Shown here in pieces: positions 21,943-32,633 of a DNA stretch of 64,000 nt. Source of the DNA: Phytoseiulus persimilis (taxonomy: Eukaryota; Arthropoda; Arachnida; Mesostigmata; Phytoseiidae); NCBI GenBank assembly GCA_037576195.1, contig CM075103.1, positions 30,278,723 through 30,342,722 of the forward strand, written 5' to 3'. The notes under the pieces were generated by a model. It had not been told where the DNA came from and did not search any database. It saw only the letters and a list, made by a program, of their open reading frames with translations. The translations under genes and the position numbers were made by a program. Within the stretch, counting starts at the first letter, position 1. Every line of letters begins with the position of its first letter.

Positions 21943-22918
21943 TCAGTGTACATCAAACGCTATCAACTTCTCAGACCCCAAAGGAAGAGCATCAAATCCG
22001 CCCCGGGCATCATGAAGGCTCGCTACGCCACTGGCGGCGTCGCCATCGACGACAGTGTAAAACCTAGCGCCGTTGAGGGCTGCGACGAGTTCCTCTGCCT
22101 TAGGCATCGGAAAACTTTTCCGTTGCAAGTGGTTGATGTATTGCGGATCCAGAGATATTCTGATGCCTCCGTCCTGCTTTGAGACAATGACTATCGGCAG
22201 TAGGTACTCGGTTGGATGTGTTACTCGTCGTATTACGCCGCGCGCGCCCATGTTGCTAAGATGATTTCTGATTTTGTCGTTCATGCGTACGGGGGCTCTT
22301 TGTGGAGGAAATATTTTAGGTTGTGGTTTTTCATTCTTCTTGAACCTGAGGGATTTGGTTTATTGGATGGTCCCCAAGCTCCCATCGAACAGATACTCGT
22401 TTCCTTTGACTATTGATGGTGTCTCCTCCAGGCAGGTGTCTACAAGAGAGTGCTTCTCATTGGGTCTCTCGACCAGATCCAAGTGCGTACATTCCGAGAA
22501 TCCCGGAGCCGGTGGTCCTGAGGTGTTAACACGTAGAAAGTGATGTGGTACCTCCGAGGGTTGTCAGGAGTCCTGCAAGGTAGCTCGCACTTGCCGGCGA
22601 TTGGCAGACGATGACTCGAGTACGATACGAGAGCTTTCTGCGTGGCATTCAGCTCCGGTTTGTGAGGGAGAGCGTTGAATTTGTGCCACGGGATGACCGA
22701 GACTTGTGCACCTACGTCCAACTTGAAATCTATGCGGGTTTCCCATTGGTCAACAAGGAGCTCCTGCCACCAGGCGCTGCCAGAGCTCGATCTCCCGTTG
22801 ACGCTTCCCAACTCATGGACATTTAGGGCGAATATCCGTATTTCGTCGCAGTCGAACTCCTCGGGCGTCGTAGGTTCTTCGGGCTCTTCGACAATTTCGT
22901 GAACCTTGATTGAGCATG
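21943..22918 (-). pseudogene. Gypsy protease and N-terminal reverse transcriptase
   Basis: Minus strand. At 22811-22440: an aspartic protease, FKLDVGAQVSVIP, with Val where the catalytic triad usually has Thr/Ser (D-T/S-G), followed by the usual PIAGKCEL-type flap region. At 22284-21943: RT fingers and palm, GVIRRVTHPTEYLLPIVIV, IRISLDPQYINHLQRKSFPMPKAEELV and FYTVVDGDAASG (first catalytic Asp), then LPLGSE where LPFGL is expected. A stop follows at 21943, close to the breakpoint. Frames change between protease and RT. The matching C-terminal RT half is at 14324-14739. Confidence 0.85.
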
Positions 22919-22927
22919 CGTTTGAGT

Positions 22928-23991
22928 GGTGTATACCCTGGATGCCGAAAAATCGAGCCAGAAATGCATGAAGCCGAAAAATCGAGCCCGAAAAGCATGA
23001 AGCCGAAAGGCATGAAGTTGAAGAGCGTGAAGCCGAAAAACCTCCTCTCCCAACAGCAGAGCGGTCGATAGTGGTTTAGCGGGGAGGAATTGCACCTTCG
23101 TTATGCTCAGCCTACCTACTTCTTCTGCCTCGCTTACGTCCTCGCTGTTCCGCATCTTCGGTCCCTAGTTCGAACTGACCAAAGGTGTAGCTGCTACGGG
23201 AAGCAATCTGCTGAACGCGAATCTTGAAGTTTCCGAGGTCAACTCGCTAGAGCTGAAGAGGAATCTACACCTCCAGCTCGAGTACTATTCGCAGAATACG
23301 CTGTTACAACACCTTGTTCTTTCCCACCGAAAAGGGAAAATCGGCATGGAAACCCTCTTCCGCAGTCACAGTACATCCGCTGCCTGTTGAAGGCTCAGAT
23401 GAACTCGACTGAACCGGAATCCGCGTTTGTCAGCTCCACTCGCAGTAGTACGATCAGTCCCTAGAGCATCTACAAAGATCGCCCGCACTCCGGCAGACGA
23501 GTCATACGTTCCTATTAAACGGACGATCAGTTCCTATGGCGTCAATGATTTGACGATGATGAGATGGAGGCGCCCCTGACCAAGGACAACACTCAAACCC
23601 AGGATGAGCGCGCAGGGGCGCTTTGCGTGCCTAGAAGAATGACCCATTCCCGTAAATGGACACGCTGATGGAAAGCGCTAGTGCGAAATGTTCTATATCA
23701 GAGAGCGAATCGGGAAAAAGGTTCATTCATCGTTTCGCCGTGCTCTGGCGTAATACTCAGCCGTTGTCATCATTTCATCCGAGAACGTCTCCCAGTCGTT
23801 CCGAATGAGTCTCACAGAGGTACAGATCGACGAGACGATACAGAAATCCCATCCCGCCAAACCAGTCCCGAACACTCCGCTGTTGGGAGAGGAGGTTTCC
23901 GGCTTCATGCTTTTCGGCTTCATGCTTTTCGGGCTCGATTTTTCGGCTTCATGCCTTTCGGGTTCGAATTTTCGGCTTGTCGGACCCTAAC
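22928..23991. mobile_element. Inverted-repeat element T in Gypsy Gag (9-bp TSD)
   Basis: 1064-bp element flanked by a perfect 9-bp duplication CGTTTGAGT (22919-22927 and 23992-24000). Inverted terminal regions of about 130 bp end in CCTCCTCTCCCAACAGC-type sequence and contain short tandem repeats of GAAGCCGAAAAGCATGAAGCC. The interior (23.1-23.85 kb) has no recognised gene. It splits the Gag zinc-knuckle of the host Gypsy: the last Cys codon lies on the far side at about 22912. The 9-bp duplication and long inverted ends point to a non-autonomous MULE or foldback type. Confidence 0.88.
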
Positions 23992-24555
23992 CGTTTGAGT
24001 AGTGGCCGAGCCTCTTGCACTTAAGGCGTCGAATCGACGCGGCGCGGCATTTCCGCGAAGGGTGGAAACGGCATCCCGTTTTGCATATGACCTCCAGAGG
24101 CTGACCTGTTGTGGCATCACGTTGTGTCCTGAGATGGTCGATCCTCTGCGAGTCGGCGCCTCGTAGGCCACTGGCTCCGCTGATCTGGGACTCGATCTGT
24201 TGCGAATTCTGGAAATCGCGGCAGATCACTAGCGCCTTCTGGGACGTCGTGGCCCCCTTCCCATGGTGCACAACGTGCTGTTTGGCTTGTGGACTATCGA
24301 GGCCGAATATGAAGAGAGAAGTGAGCAGCGATGGAAGACACGACTTGCAGAAATTGGCTTCATCGGCCTTGCGCTGCATGTCTTCAAGGAATATCTCGAG
24401 GGTTCGCCCCTTTTGGCGGATATTGAACAGTTCGTAACGGCTTTGCGTGAGGTGGATTTCCTCCCGGAAAGTTTCGGACATCTTTCCAACACATCTTTAA
24501 TTGTCGACGTTTCCGTTGTTCTGTTCTTCACGTTCCGTTCGTATTCTCGCACCCC
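23992..24555 (-). pseudogene. Gypsy Gag, C-terminal part
   Basis: Minus-strand Gag body (FNIRQKGRTLEIFLEDMQRKADEANFC is the typical arthropod Gypsy Gag block; then GLDSPQAKQHV) running into CRAASIRRLKCKRLGHYSN, a zinc-knuckle cut by element T. There is a frameshift near 24485. The 5' continuation is across copia B, at 29207-29378. Confidence 0.8.
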
Positions 24556-24560
24556 TATAT

Positions 24561-24783
24561 TGTTGAGAATGGATTTGCTGAGCGTAGTTTTGAGTCGTTT
24601 CAAGTTATTTGATGGTTGAGATTGAACATGCGGTGTCGTCGGGGAAGGACTTTGGCTCACAAGTATTATTGTTTTTTCTTATATACGCCTTCATCTGAGA
24701 TCTTCACAAGGGTGCTCTCAGAATTAGCAGTATCACAGTCTGCTTGTGTCGTCTGAAGTATTGTATTTGATCTCTCTCCAACA
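24561..24783 (-). repeat. Copia B 3' LTR (internally deleted)
   Basis: 223 bp, TGTTGG...TCAACA in element sense. The ends match the 5' LTR closely; a block of about 110-120 bp is missing after the T-rich run near 24670-24690. Confidence 0.9.
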
Positions 24784-24803
24784 TTTCCCCCAGATCAATT
24801 ATA

Positions 24804-27800
24804 TTACTGCATTCCGATGTTTGACCGTAACATTTCAAAATGACTCTTGTCAAGAGCTTTGGTACATATATCAGCCGGATGGTTCCTCTCTTCGATGTGT
24901 TCGACAGCCAGAAGGTTTTCTAAGAATCTTTCACGACCGAAATGATGCCTAATTTGTATGTGCTTTGAACGTGAGTGAAACTCTGGATTCTTGGCCAGTT
25001 TTACAGCACTCGCGTTGTCGATAAACAGAGTTGGTTTCGTATCTTCCTTCAACAATTCTTTTATAATTCGGTTCAACCAAATGAGCTCCTTTGTCGCCTC
25101 ACTTGCGGCCATGATCTCGGCTTCTGTAGTAGACAAAGCTATTGTCCGCTGTAGTTGACTCTTCCACGAGATCGCTCCATCGCCGTACTTTGCGACGATC
25201 CCAGTGGTGGATCTGCGACTTGACTTACACCCAGCGAAGTCTGCGTCGCTATACACCTCCAGCTTCGAATCCGAACCGTAGTGGATACCCAAGTCCGCGG
25301 TTCCACGTAAGTACTTGAAGATTCGAACCACATTGTTCCAACCCGCCCTCGTTGGTTTGTCCATGGCTCGAGATACTTTTCCCACGGCGTAAGCGATGTC
25401 GGGACTACTCGCCGTTGACAAATACAGGACCGAGCCAACTGCTGCTCTATACTTCATCCTGTCCAGCATCTCTTCCGCGCAGTCGCTCTTTTCCTTCCCA
25501 GCTGGCGTGGAAACTGGATTGCATTCTTCCATTTGAAACTTTTCCAATATTCTTCGGATATAGTTCTCCTGACTGAGGCTCACCGAACCCTGAGAATTTC
25601 GGTTGATCTGGATTCCAAGGTAGTTGCTGACGTCTCCGATTAGGATTTTGAATTCTTTCTTCATGACTTCCAGAAATTCTTCGGATTTCGTCTTCTTGCT
25701 GCTTATCACCAACCCATCATCTACGTATACGGTGACGAAGATGAGGCCATCCTCGTCGTGTCGAAAGAATAGGCAGGGATCGGCGTTACTTTTGTGGAAA
25801 CCCAACTGCGTCATGAATTGAACGAACCTATTGTTCCAACACATTGACGATTGTTTCAGTCCATACAATCCTCGTTTCAACAGACAGACTCTGTCTGATC
25901 CGTCTCGGAAAACCTTCGGGTTGCTGCATCAGAATCCGATCCGTTGGAGTCCCGTATAGATAAGCTGTTCGAACGTCGAACTGTGTTATGAACATCTGTC
26001 TGGCTGCGGAAATGGACAGCAACAATCGCACCGTGTCATAACGTGCCACAGGTGAGAATGTCTCATCGAAGTCAATCCCAGGACGCTGACCACATCCGCG
26101 GGCAACGATGCGGGCCTTGTACCTCGGTCCGCTCGGCGTGTCCTTGATCCGCAACAGCCAGCGACTCTTGAGTATCTTCGCGTCAGGAGGCTTATTCACG
26201 AGCTCCAAAGGCCCATTCTCGTAGTTGACGACATCTCGTCTTTCATCGCAGCCAGCCAGTCGTCTTTGTCGTCACCCTCCATTGCCTCATCGAAGGTCTC
26301 GGGACAGGATGACATGAGGGCATACCATTTCAACCATGTCGGTGGCCTGTGTTCTCGCTCACTTCTTCGATGCTCAACTCTCTCAGTCTCGATTTCCTCT
26401 GGAGCCAAAGACTCATCTGTTCGCTTGATTTCCTTCTCTAGGTCAGAGGCGTGTCGGTCGTAAGATTCTCGGCTTTCTTCCATTCTTTCGGCAGATTCGC
26501 CATTCGCGGCTTTCTCCGTTTGCGCCGATTTCCCAGGTCGCTCATTCACGGGAGGGCTATTCGGTCTGATTGGGGCGTCCGTCTGGCTTCCAAAGTTACA
26601 CGTCCTAATCTTCAGTGTAGGTGATATCTCCTGGTCAAAAACGGCCTCGGGCTTGAATCTGACATGATGCGAGCCCACAACCGTCCTGCGTGAGGGGATC
26701 CATACTCGGTATCCATCCACACCATTCACGTAACCAATCACGAAACCCCTCTCACTCTTCGCGTCGAATTTCGCTCTGACTCCGTCCCGGACGTATGCGT
26801 AGCATTCCGTTCCAAAAATCCTAAGATGACTCGCAGACAGAACCTGTCGACCATGCCACAGTTCCGCCGGCGATTTCCCTTCAACCGAAGACCTTCCAGC
26901 CAGATTCAGGAGATATGTCGCTGTGTTGCACGCTTCCGCCCAGAGACTTTTGGGGAGCGTTGTTGAGCACAACATAGATCGAGCGGACTCAACTATCGTT
27001 CGATTTTCTCTCTCGATCGACCCGTTCGACTCAGCAGTATACGCTGGACAGATGATCCTTTCAATAAAGCCTGCCCAGCAACCTCGCGACCTCGGCTTTG
27101 ACAAATTCGCCACCTCCATCTGATCGAAATCCTTTGATCACATGACCGTTCGTCTTCGCCTCGTCCAGGAATGTTTCCAGACAATCTCGAACCTCCGACT
27201 TCTGTGCAATGAAGAAGATTCTGCGATATTTACTGAAGTCGTCCTTAAAACAGACGAAATATTGAGCCTTCCCCAGTGATGAGATTGACATTGGCCCGTT
27301 CACATCAGCGTGGATCAGCTCACCGACCGCTTCCGATTGGGGAGGCTTATCATGGAATGGCAATCGGTGCATCTTCCCCACCGCGCATCCACCGTCACCT
27401 GCCGGCACTTGCAGTCCGTGCTGCATCAAGAAGCTCTTTACGTATCGGAAGTTTTGATGTCCGAAGCGCTCATGGTATAATTGCAAAGGGTCCACATGAT
27501 GTGCCAGGCTCATATGCTCACCCGATCGCTGCGAAGTTGCCTTCAGGGTCATGAGGTAGAGTCCTTTGGATTCTTGGCCCTCTGCCATCAGACTGTCGTC
27601 CTTCTCTGATCTGACGCTGACTTTTCCTTTCCTTATGATGACGTACATAGCCCTTCTGTTGACAGCTTTCACCGAGAATAGACTGACTCCAGCGTCTGGC
27701 ACATAGAGAACCTCAAGAAGTTCGCCGTTTTTCTTTCCTTGGCCCAGTTGAATCTCGATCTCCACATCTCCAACACCCAAGGCATCCACGAATTGACCCT

Positions 27801-28733
27801 TCTTCCCAATCTGAACCCTCTGGGGGCTCCCGAATAGCCTCAAATTTCGAGAGAACTCTCTCCTCGGCGTCTTGTGAGATGTTGCTCCGCTATCGCAAAT
27901 CCAATTTTCTGGGTCTGCGATGTTTTCCGATGCGCTCAAAGCCAGTGCTAGGAAACTAGTCTTTCGTCGATCATAGTTTCCGGACGTACACTCGGCCGCC
28001 CAGTGACCCAATTCGTGACACTTGCGACACGGAAATCTTTTCCTTCTATCTCGAGACTTGACCTCCCTCTTGGCTTCTGCCGACGAATTTTCACCTGCGG
28101 GTTTCTTCTTGCTCACGATGAAGGCTTGCTGATTCGTGGCTGAATCCCTCTTTTCTATGTTGCAGAGTGTTTCAATGAGTAGCGTCAGAGTTTGCTGGTC
28201 CGCTGGGATCGTCTCTCCCACATCACGGAAACCATTTTACTCCTTTCCTAGAGTCGACATGATTCGGAGCAATAGCATTATTTCCAAGAGCACGTTCTGC
28301 TTGTGGTTCTTTAGCTCTATGTTCATATCCATGAACAATTTTCGAAGCTTTGCGATATGCGTACCATGTCCTCAGATTCATCCTTCTGAACCCTGTAAAA
28401 CTCCTCAACGATCGAGTCGAGTCTTTGTTTTGAACTTCGTTCGAATCGCGCACCAAGAACTCTCCATATCTCGTTCGATGTCTCGCACGTGAGAACCAGC
28501 TTTGCGACTTGGTCACTCAAGGCAGTTGCAATTAGACTCACAGCCTTGGCGTCTCTCGTTACTCATTTTTCGGCAGCGTTCCCATCGTTGATCTCGGGCC
28601 TCTTCTCTGCACCTTCCACAATTGCCTCTAACTGATGAGCTTTGAATATGTCTACCATGGTCCATTTCCATTTCGCCCAGTCATCTTGGCCATTGAGTTT
28701 CGACACCTTGACTTTGAAGCCTGTTTCCTCCAT
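24804..28733 (-). pseudogene. Copia B gag-pol polyprotein (frameshifted)
   Basis: Gag starts at 28733 (good context; VKVSKLNGQDDWAKWKW is the typical Copia Gag N-terminus). There follow IWRVLGARFE, a CCHC knuckle CRKCHELGHWAAEC (about 28030), protease WICDSGATSH (27900), integrase with HADVNGPM, KDDFSKYRR, SDGGGEF and NGSIERENRTIVE, RT with RWLLRIKD, YKARIVARG, FDETFSPVARYDTVR and YVDDGLVIS (25735), and RNase H with YSDADFAGC, STTEAEIMAASEA, DNASAVKL and HSRSKHIQIRHHF. Frame breaks lie near 28560, 28220-28380, 27060-27120, 26210 and 25880-25900, so no full protein is made. The last third (25880-24804) is one intact 358-codon frame. All catalytic residues I looked for are present, so decay is recent. 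Confidence 0.92.
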
Positions 28734-28838
28734 GGAACTTTCTGTTTTCGAGTTCTTTCTTGAGGTTCAACGATTATTGATGGTATATATCGTTCTATGC
28801 CTTGTTTTGTCTTCCTCCCTCAAAAGCACAGGGAACGT

Positions 28839-28853
28839 ACTAGGCCCATGACC
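28839..28853 (-). promoter_or_regulatory. Copia B primer-binding site
   Basis: GGTCATGGGCCTAGT immediately inside the 5' LTR on the minus strand. It resembles the internal initiator-tRNA-Met segment used as primer by Drosophila copia (established for that family), with two mismatches from memory of that site. Confidence 0.6.
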
Positions 28854-28854
28854 T

Positions 28855-29201
28855 TTTGAGATTGGATTTGCTGAGCGTAGTTTTGAGTGGTTTCACGTTA
28901 TTTGATGGTTGAGATTGAACATGCGGTGTCGTCGGGGAAGGACTTTGGTTCACAAGTATTATTGTTTTTTTTTTATTTTTAGCAGACGTCAAACATACGC
29001 CTTTGAAGTGGCTCGACTACAATGAGAACACGTCGTTATCTCTAGTCGTGACACTCTTATTATAGTTCCGATCGTCTTTATTTATATAGTATCCGGCCCC
29101 GACAGCCTTCAGTTGGGATCTTCACAAGGGTGGTCTCAGAATTAGCAGTATCACAGTCTGTTTGTGTCGTCTGAAGTATTGTATTTGATCTCTCTCCAAC
29201 A
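28855..29201 (-). repeat. Copia B 5' LTR
   Basis: About 347 bp. It contains a TATAAATAAAG-like sequence on the minus strand (near 29070-29080), the likely promoter and poly(A) region. The inner end is slightly degraded (CTCAAAA instead of CTCAACA). Confidence 0.88.
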
Positions 29202-29206
29202 TATAT

Positions 29207-29378
29207 CACCAACCGTGGCTAAGAACGTCGCAATCTGGGCCTGGGGCGCTGTCTTGTCGAGCTCCACTGCTTCAGCAAACCACTCGAATCTTCTCCTCCA
29301 CAGCTTCCACGGAATGTAGCGCTCCTGGTCGGCGATGACTGCGAACTCTACCGGGGGTCTGATTAACGGCGATGGCAT
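29207..29378 (-). pseudogene. Gypsy Gag, N-terminal part
   Basis: Starts near 29378 (MPSPLIRPPVEF...), continues YIPWKLWRRRFEWFAEAVEL and is cut by copia B after LATVGD. The rest of Gag resumes at 24555 on the other side of copia B. Confidence 0.78.
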
Positions 29379-29431
29379 CTTCGCACTCCAAATACGGCGA
29401 TTTGAGGCGAATCTTCTGGGCGGGGAAACTT

Positions 29432-29447
29432 GGCACTTCTGACACCA
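29432..29447 (-). promoter_or_regulatory. Gypsy primer-binding site
   Basis: TGGTGTCAGAAGTGCC on the minus strand, directly after an LTR-like end ...ATTACA. TGGTGTCAGAAGTGG-type sites are common primer-binding sites of metazoan Gypsy elements. This fixes the 5' LTR inner edge at about 29448. Confidence 0.72.
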
Positions 29448-29523
29448 TGTAATGATCCCTAACTTGGCGTAGCGGCTGTTGATTAGCTTGAGATTTGGAC
29501 TGGCCTGCACGTGTGGTTATGAG
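29448..29523 (-). repeat. Gypsy 5' LTR, inner fragment
   Basis: The piece of Gypsy LTR between the primer-binding site and the hAT insertion. The outer part continues beyond the hAT from 32634 to about 32925. Confidence 0.6.
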
Positions 29524-29561
29524 GAGGGCTGAAAGAAAACCGCGGAAACCGCGATTTTCGA

Positions 29562-29745
29562 CCTCCTTCGCGATTTCTATCGTTTTCGGCATTGACCGCG
29601 ATTTCTATCGTTTTCGGCATTGACCGCGATTTCTATCGTTTTCGGCATTGACCGCGATTTCTATCGTTTTCGGCATTGACCGCGATTTCTATCGTTTTCG
29701 GCATTGACCGCGATTTATATCGTTTCCGGCATTGACCGCGATAAC
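29562..29745 (+). repeat. 28-bp minisatellite at hAT 5' end
   Basis: Six to seven near-perfect copies of ATTGACCGCGATTTCTATCG TTTTCGGC (28 bp). The core CCGCGATTT also occurs singly near both hAT ends, so the array probably amplified a subterminal binding site. Confidence 0.9.
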
Positions 29746-29989
29746 CGAGTATTCAGCCATGCAAGCGGTACGATGCGCGATCGAGATACTCATTGGTATA
29801 CACACGCGAAGGAAATTGAGTTTCGCTCCAATTTTCTGCATATTATTATCACACTCGATCACAGTTCATTCCATTGCGCGGATAGCATCAGCTGGAGCGA
29901 AGTTGAGGAGAAGCGACAACCGCGCTTAAGCCATCTTGGAATCCCCTTTCTCTAAATGCGCGGCAGAGTCCGCTTGGTTCGAAAAGTTA

Positions 29990-30288
29990 AGGGCCCGCTC
30001 GGGGGTCTACGTCGGATGACCGTAGGACAAGATGGCGGCTCTAGAAGAATCGAGGGAGAGGAGGGAAAGCAATGAGAGCTTCCTCGGGTGTGTGTACAAC
30101 CTAACCTAACCTGACCCAATGCCATGCGCTTGGGTCATGCAATCTGCTGAGAAACGGTCTTTTGGCCCCCATACACTGAAGGAATGACCGTGCGCGGGTT
30201 GCGTTTTCCCCCGCTCCCTCGAATTCGTCTGTAGCCGCCATGTTGTCCTACGGTCATGCGGCGCATTCCCCCCGCTCGGGACTGCGCC
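29990..30288. repeat. Small inverted-repeat element inside hAT
   Basis: ATGACCGTAGGACAAGATGGCGGCT near 30015-30040 is inverted at 30228-30256 (AGCCGCCATGTTGTCCTACGGTCAT), and both arms extend into CCCGCTCGGG-rich ends. About 300 bp between the tips. A weaker third copy of the GATGGCGGCTGACGACGA side lies near 30475-30500. Confidence 0.6.
30098..30111 (-). repeat. Short (TTAGG)n-like run
   Basis: AACCTAACCTAACC, just under three units of the arthropod telomere repeat, inside the hAT. Too short to mean more than chance or an old repair scar. Confidence 0.4.
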
Positions 30289-30573
30289 GAACCGTTGGAC
30301 GAGACAGCGAACGAGAACGGGACGCACAAACGGAAACGGTAATTTCAATGTGAAGGGGGCCAACAGACCGTTTTTGAGCAGGTTGCTTGAAGCTAGCGCA
30401 TGGCAATGGATCACGTCAATCAGGTTCTACACTTGGTCGAGGAAACTCTCAGCGCTTTTTCTCCTCTCCCTTGAACTCGTCGTCAGCCGCCATCTCGTAC
30501 TTGTCTCGACGTAAACCCCGCGCGGTCTGCGACACGCTGTGGATGAGAGCCATTCCACGGCCCGTCATGCACG

Positions 30574-32260
30574 ATGCGCCGATCTATGGATGAAAAACTC
30601 GCCAACGAAATAACCCCTGCCCTTCGAGCCAAGCAGTTCAACAAGGGAACGTTCCATTTAAGCGGCACTCCACTGTTCTGCTGCACGTTCAATGTACCCG
30701 TGGATCACCTCCGAAAGTATTCCTGCGAGAAACATCTTGCTACATCTGCTCATCTGAAAAGGACGGGAGCGAACGAGGCTTCGGAGAAAAAAAAAACGTA
30801 AACTACAAACCGTAGTCACAGAACTATTCGCGCAACAAACACAGCAGCAACTATAACGGAAGGTTGAGCTTCTAGGCCTTGTCGAGGAACTCTGTGACGC
30901 GAACATTCCCCTCTATGTATTCGATCGTCCCCCCTCAAAGCTCATCTGGAAGCGAATTTGAAGAACATCGGCGTACTCCCATCCTCAGCCCAGTTGCGAC
31001 AAACCCGTAGTTCTCGAGTCGACGAATTTCAAGACCGTGAGTGAGACTGTGCTCACAGAACTCTGTAAATACGCCATCCCTTTTTTCGAAGGTGAGCGCT
31101 TCCGTAACGGACAATGCTGCCTACATGCACACAGCATGGAGGGCGAGCTTAGAGCCCGTTCTCCTGGATGCAGTACACGTCACATGCTCAGCGCATTTGT
31201 TGAATTCGATCTGTGAGATTGGGCAAAACGAGTTCACGTCCATCAACCAGCTTGTTCCCTCGGTTAAGAAGGCTTTCACTGCGTGCCCTTCGCGCAAAGC
31301 TCGTCTCAGAGCACATCTAGCGGCAAAAGGTGAACCGGTCGCTCTTCCGCCAACTCCAGTGGTGACACGTTGGAATACATGGTTCCATGCGGCTCTTTAC
31401 CACAAGTCCCATCTCCAACACTACGTAGATTTCTTCGCCGACGAAGCTGAGCTGAGCGGCAGTACGAATCTCTCAAAGATCATCGATTCCGGCAAATCCA
31501 CCAGAATCGCCAGCGACCTCGAATGCCTGATGAAGTACGCTCCGCGCTTGATGGCAATGCTCGAGGGATACGAAAGCGATAACGTGAAATCGCATCTTGC
31601 TGTGAAGGATCTCAACATGCTCGCCGAATGGGGAGCAACGGTACCTCTCCACGTCCGAAGCCGCTCGATTCGCATCTCCACGCCTCAAGTTTGGTTCGAG
31701 CAGTCTCCAAATGGAAGAGGAAATGACGAATATCGAACGGGAGGCAACTTCCCTCCGCCCGTTGCTCGAAGTTTCCGAGATTTCTGAAAGTAACCCAACT
31801 GGCATACGAGCCCTACAGCTGTCCTGCGAGAAACTGCGAGCATATATGTCGGATAACTCAAGCGCACGTTTCCGGCAGCCAGCATCCATGTCCTTTTCTC
31901 CGCCTGCCAGCCTTTCGATCCCGAGTACGTTCGAGTCACCGCAGCGGCTCCTGAGTTTTCGAGAATATTCCCTGTTTCGACGAAGACGACTTGGCAGAGG
32001 CGGAGCTCAGAATGTTTTTGAACTCGATCAAGGACTTCATTAGCTTCAGTCACCCCGTGGACTTCTGGCTTGCCTCAGCCCAACGCTCCCCGAAACTTTC
32101 TCGAATAGCGCTGATTTGCCTCAGCTTCGCAGTCGGCAGTGTTGCCGCGGAGCGATCTTTTAGCATGTACTCGAAAGTATTGAGAGATGACCGCCGTAGC
32201 ATCGCTGAGCCAAATTCAGTCGTCTACAACATGCTTTATCAGAACGCCGGTACGTACTAG
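30574..32260 (+). pseudogene. hAT transposase, CGGBP1-like
   Basis: The first frame (30574-30801) resembles the zinc-finger N-terminus of CGGBP1-type hAT proteins: FHLSGTPLFCCTF...VDHLRKYSCEKHLATSAHLKR. After a frame change, LVEELCDANIPLYVFDRPPSK fits the next conserved block. The main frame at 31041-31787 has VTDNAAYMHTAW (catalytic Asp region), VHVTCSAHLLNSI (Cys-His block), VVTRWNTWFHAALYH (RW block) and an insertion domain. The dimerisation domain hATC is in the 31991-32260 frame: VDFWLASAQRSPKLSRIALICLS and VAAERSFSMYSKVLRDDRRS. At least three frameshifts or stops; inactive. Confidence 0.82.
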
Positions 32261-32633
32261 AGCTTGGATTCGAATCAAGTTCAGCGCAAATCTACAGTAT
32301 CATATCCTGAGTCGAACCGTAAACTAAGTCGAATCCGTTCTCGCGGTCTGAGGCGGACAAATTTCCAGGCTGTGAAAGTACCTCTTCAGTATTGCAAGGT
32401 GCTCATGTTGTGTTCAAATGAGAAATGTTGTAATTCTACATCGTTTCATCATGTACTCAGTTTTGATCAAGTTAGCTGCGGAATTCGCACAATCTCATTC
32501 ACTCTCCAGGATTCGCGCGCGGTTTACTCAGTTTTCGCGACTATCAATCAATCGAGTTTCCGACTCGTCACCGCGACTCGCCCGCGATATTCGCATTTTT
32601 TGACCGCGACAAATTCGCAGCCCTTGTCATGAG

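Larger units (their letters stand above)
24561..29201 (-). mobile_element. Copia B, complete element with both LTRs
   Basis: Ty1/copia element on the minus strand between perfect 5-bp duplications TATAT (24556-24560 and 29202-29206). The 3' LTR is 24561-24783 and the 5' LTR is 28855-29201. Both begin TGTTGGAGAG in element sense. The 3' LTR lacks about 110-120 bp of the middle, including a TATA-like region kept in the 5' LTR, so the two LTRs no longer match in length. It inserted in the Gag gene of the older minus-strand Gypsy. Confidence 0.93.
29524..32625 (+). mobile_element. hAT transposon (CGGBP1-type transposase)
   Basis: 3.1 kb element. Ends GAGGGCTGAAAG (left) and the inverse of AAGGGCTGCGAA (right) form a short terminal inverted repeat. 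The 8-bp flanks GTTATGAG (29516-29523) and GTCATGAG (32626-32633) match at 7 of 8 positions with T at position 2 and A at position 7, as usual for hAT targets. Both ends are rich in CCGCGA motifs, probably transposase-binding sites. It sits inside the 5' LTR of the minus-strand Gypsy. The transposase is decayed. Confidence 0.75.

Noticed and set aside
30098..30111. Interstitial telomere
   Set aside because: Fewer than three TTAGG units, inside a hAT; chance is enough. Kept only as a low-confidence note.
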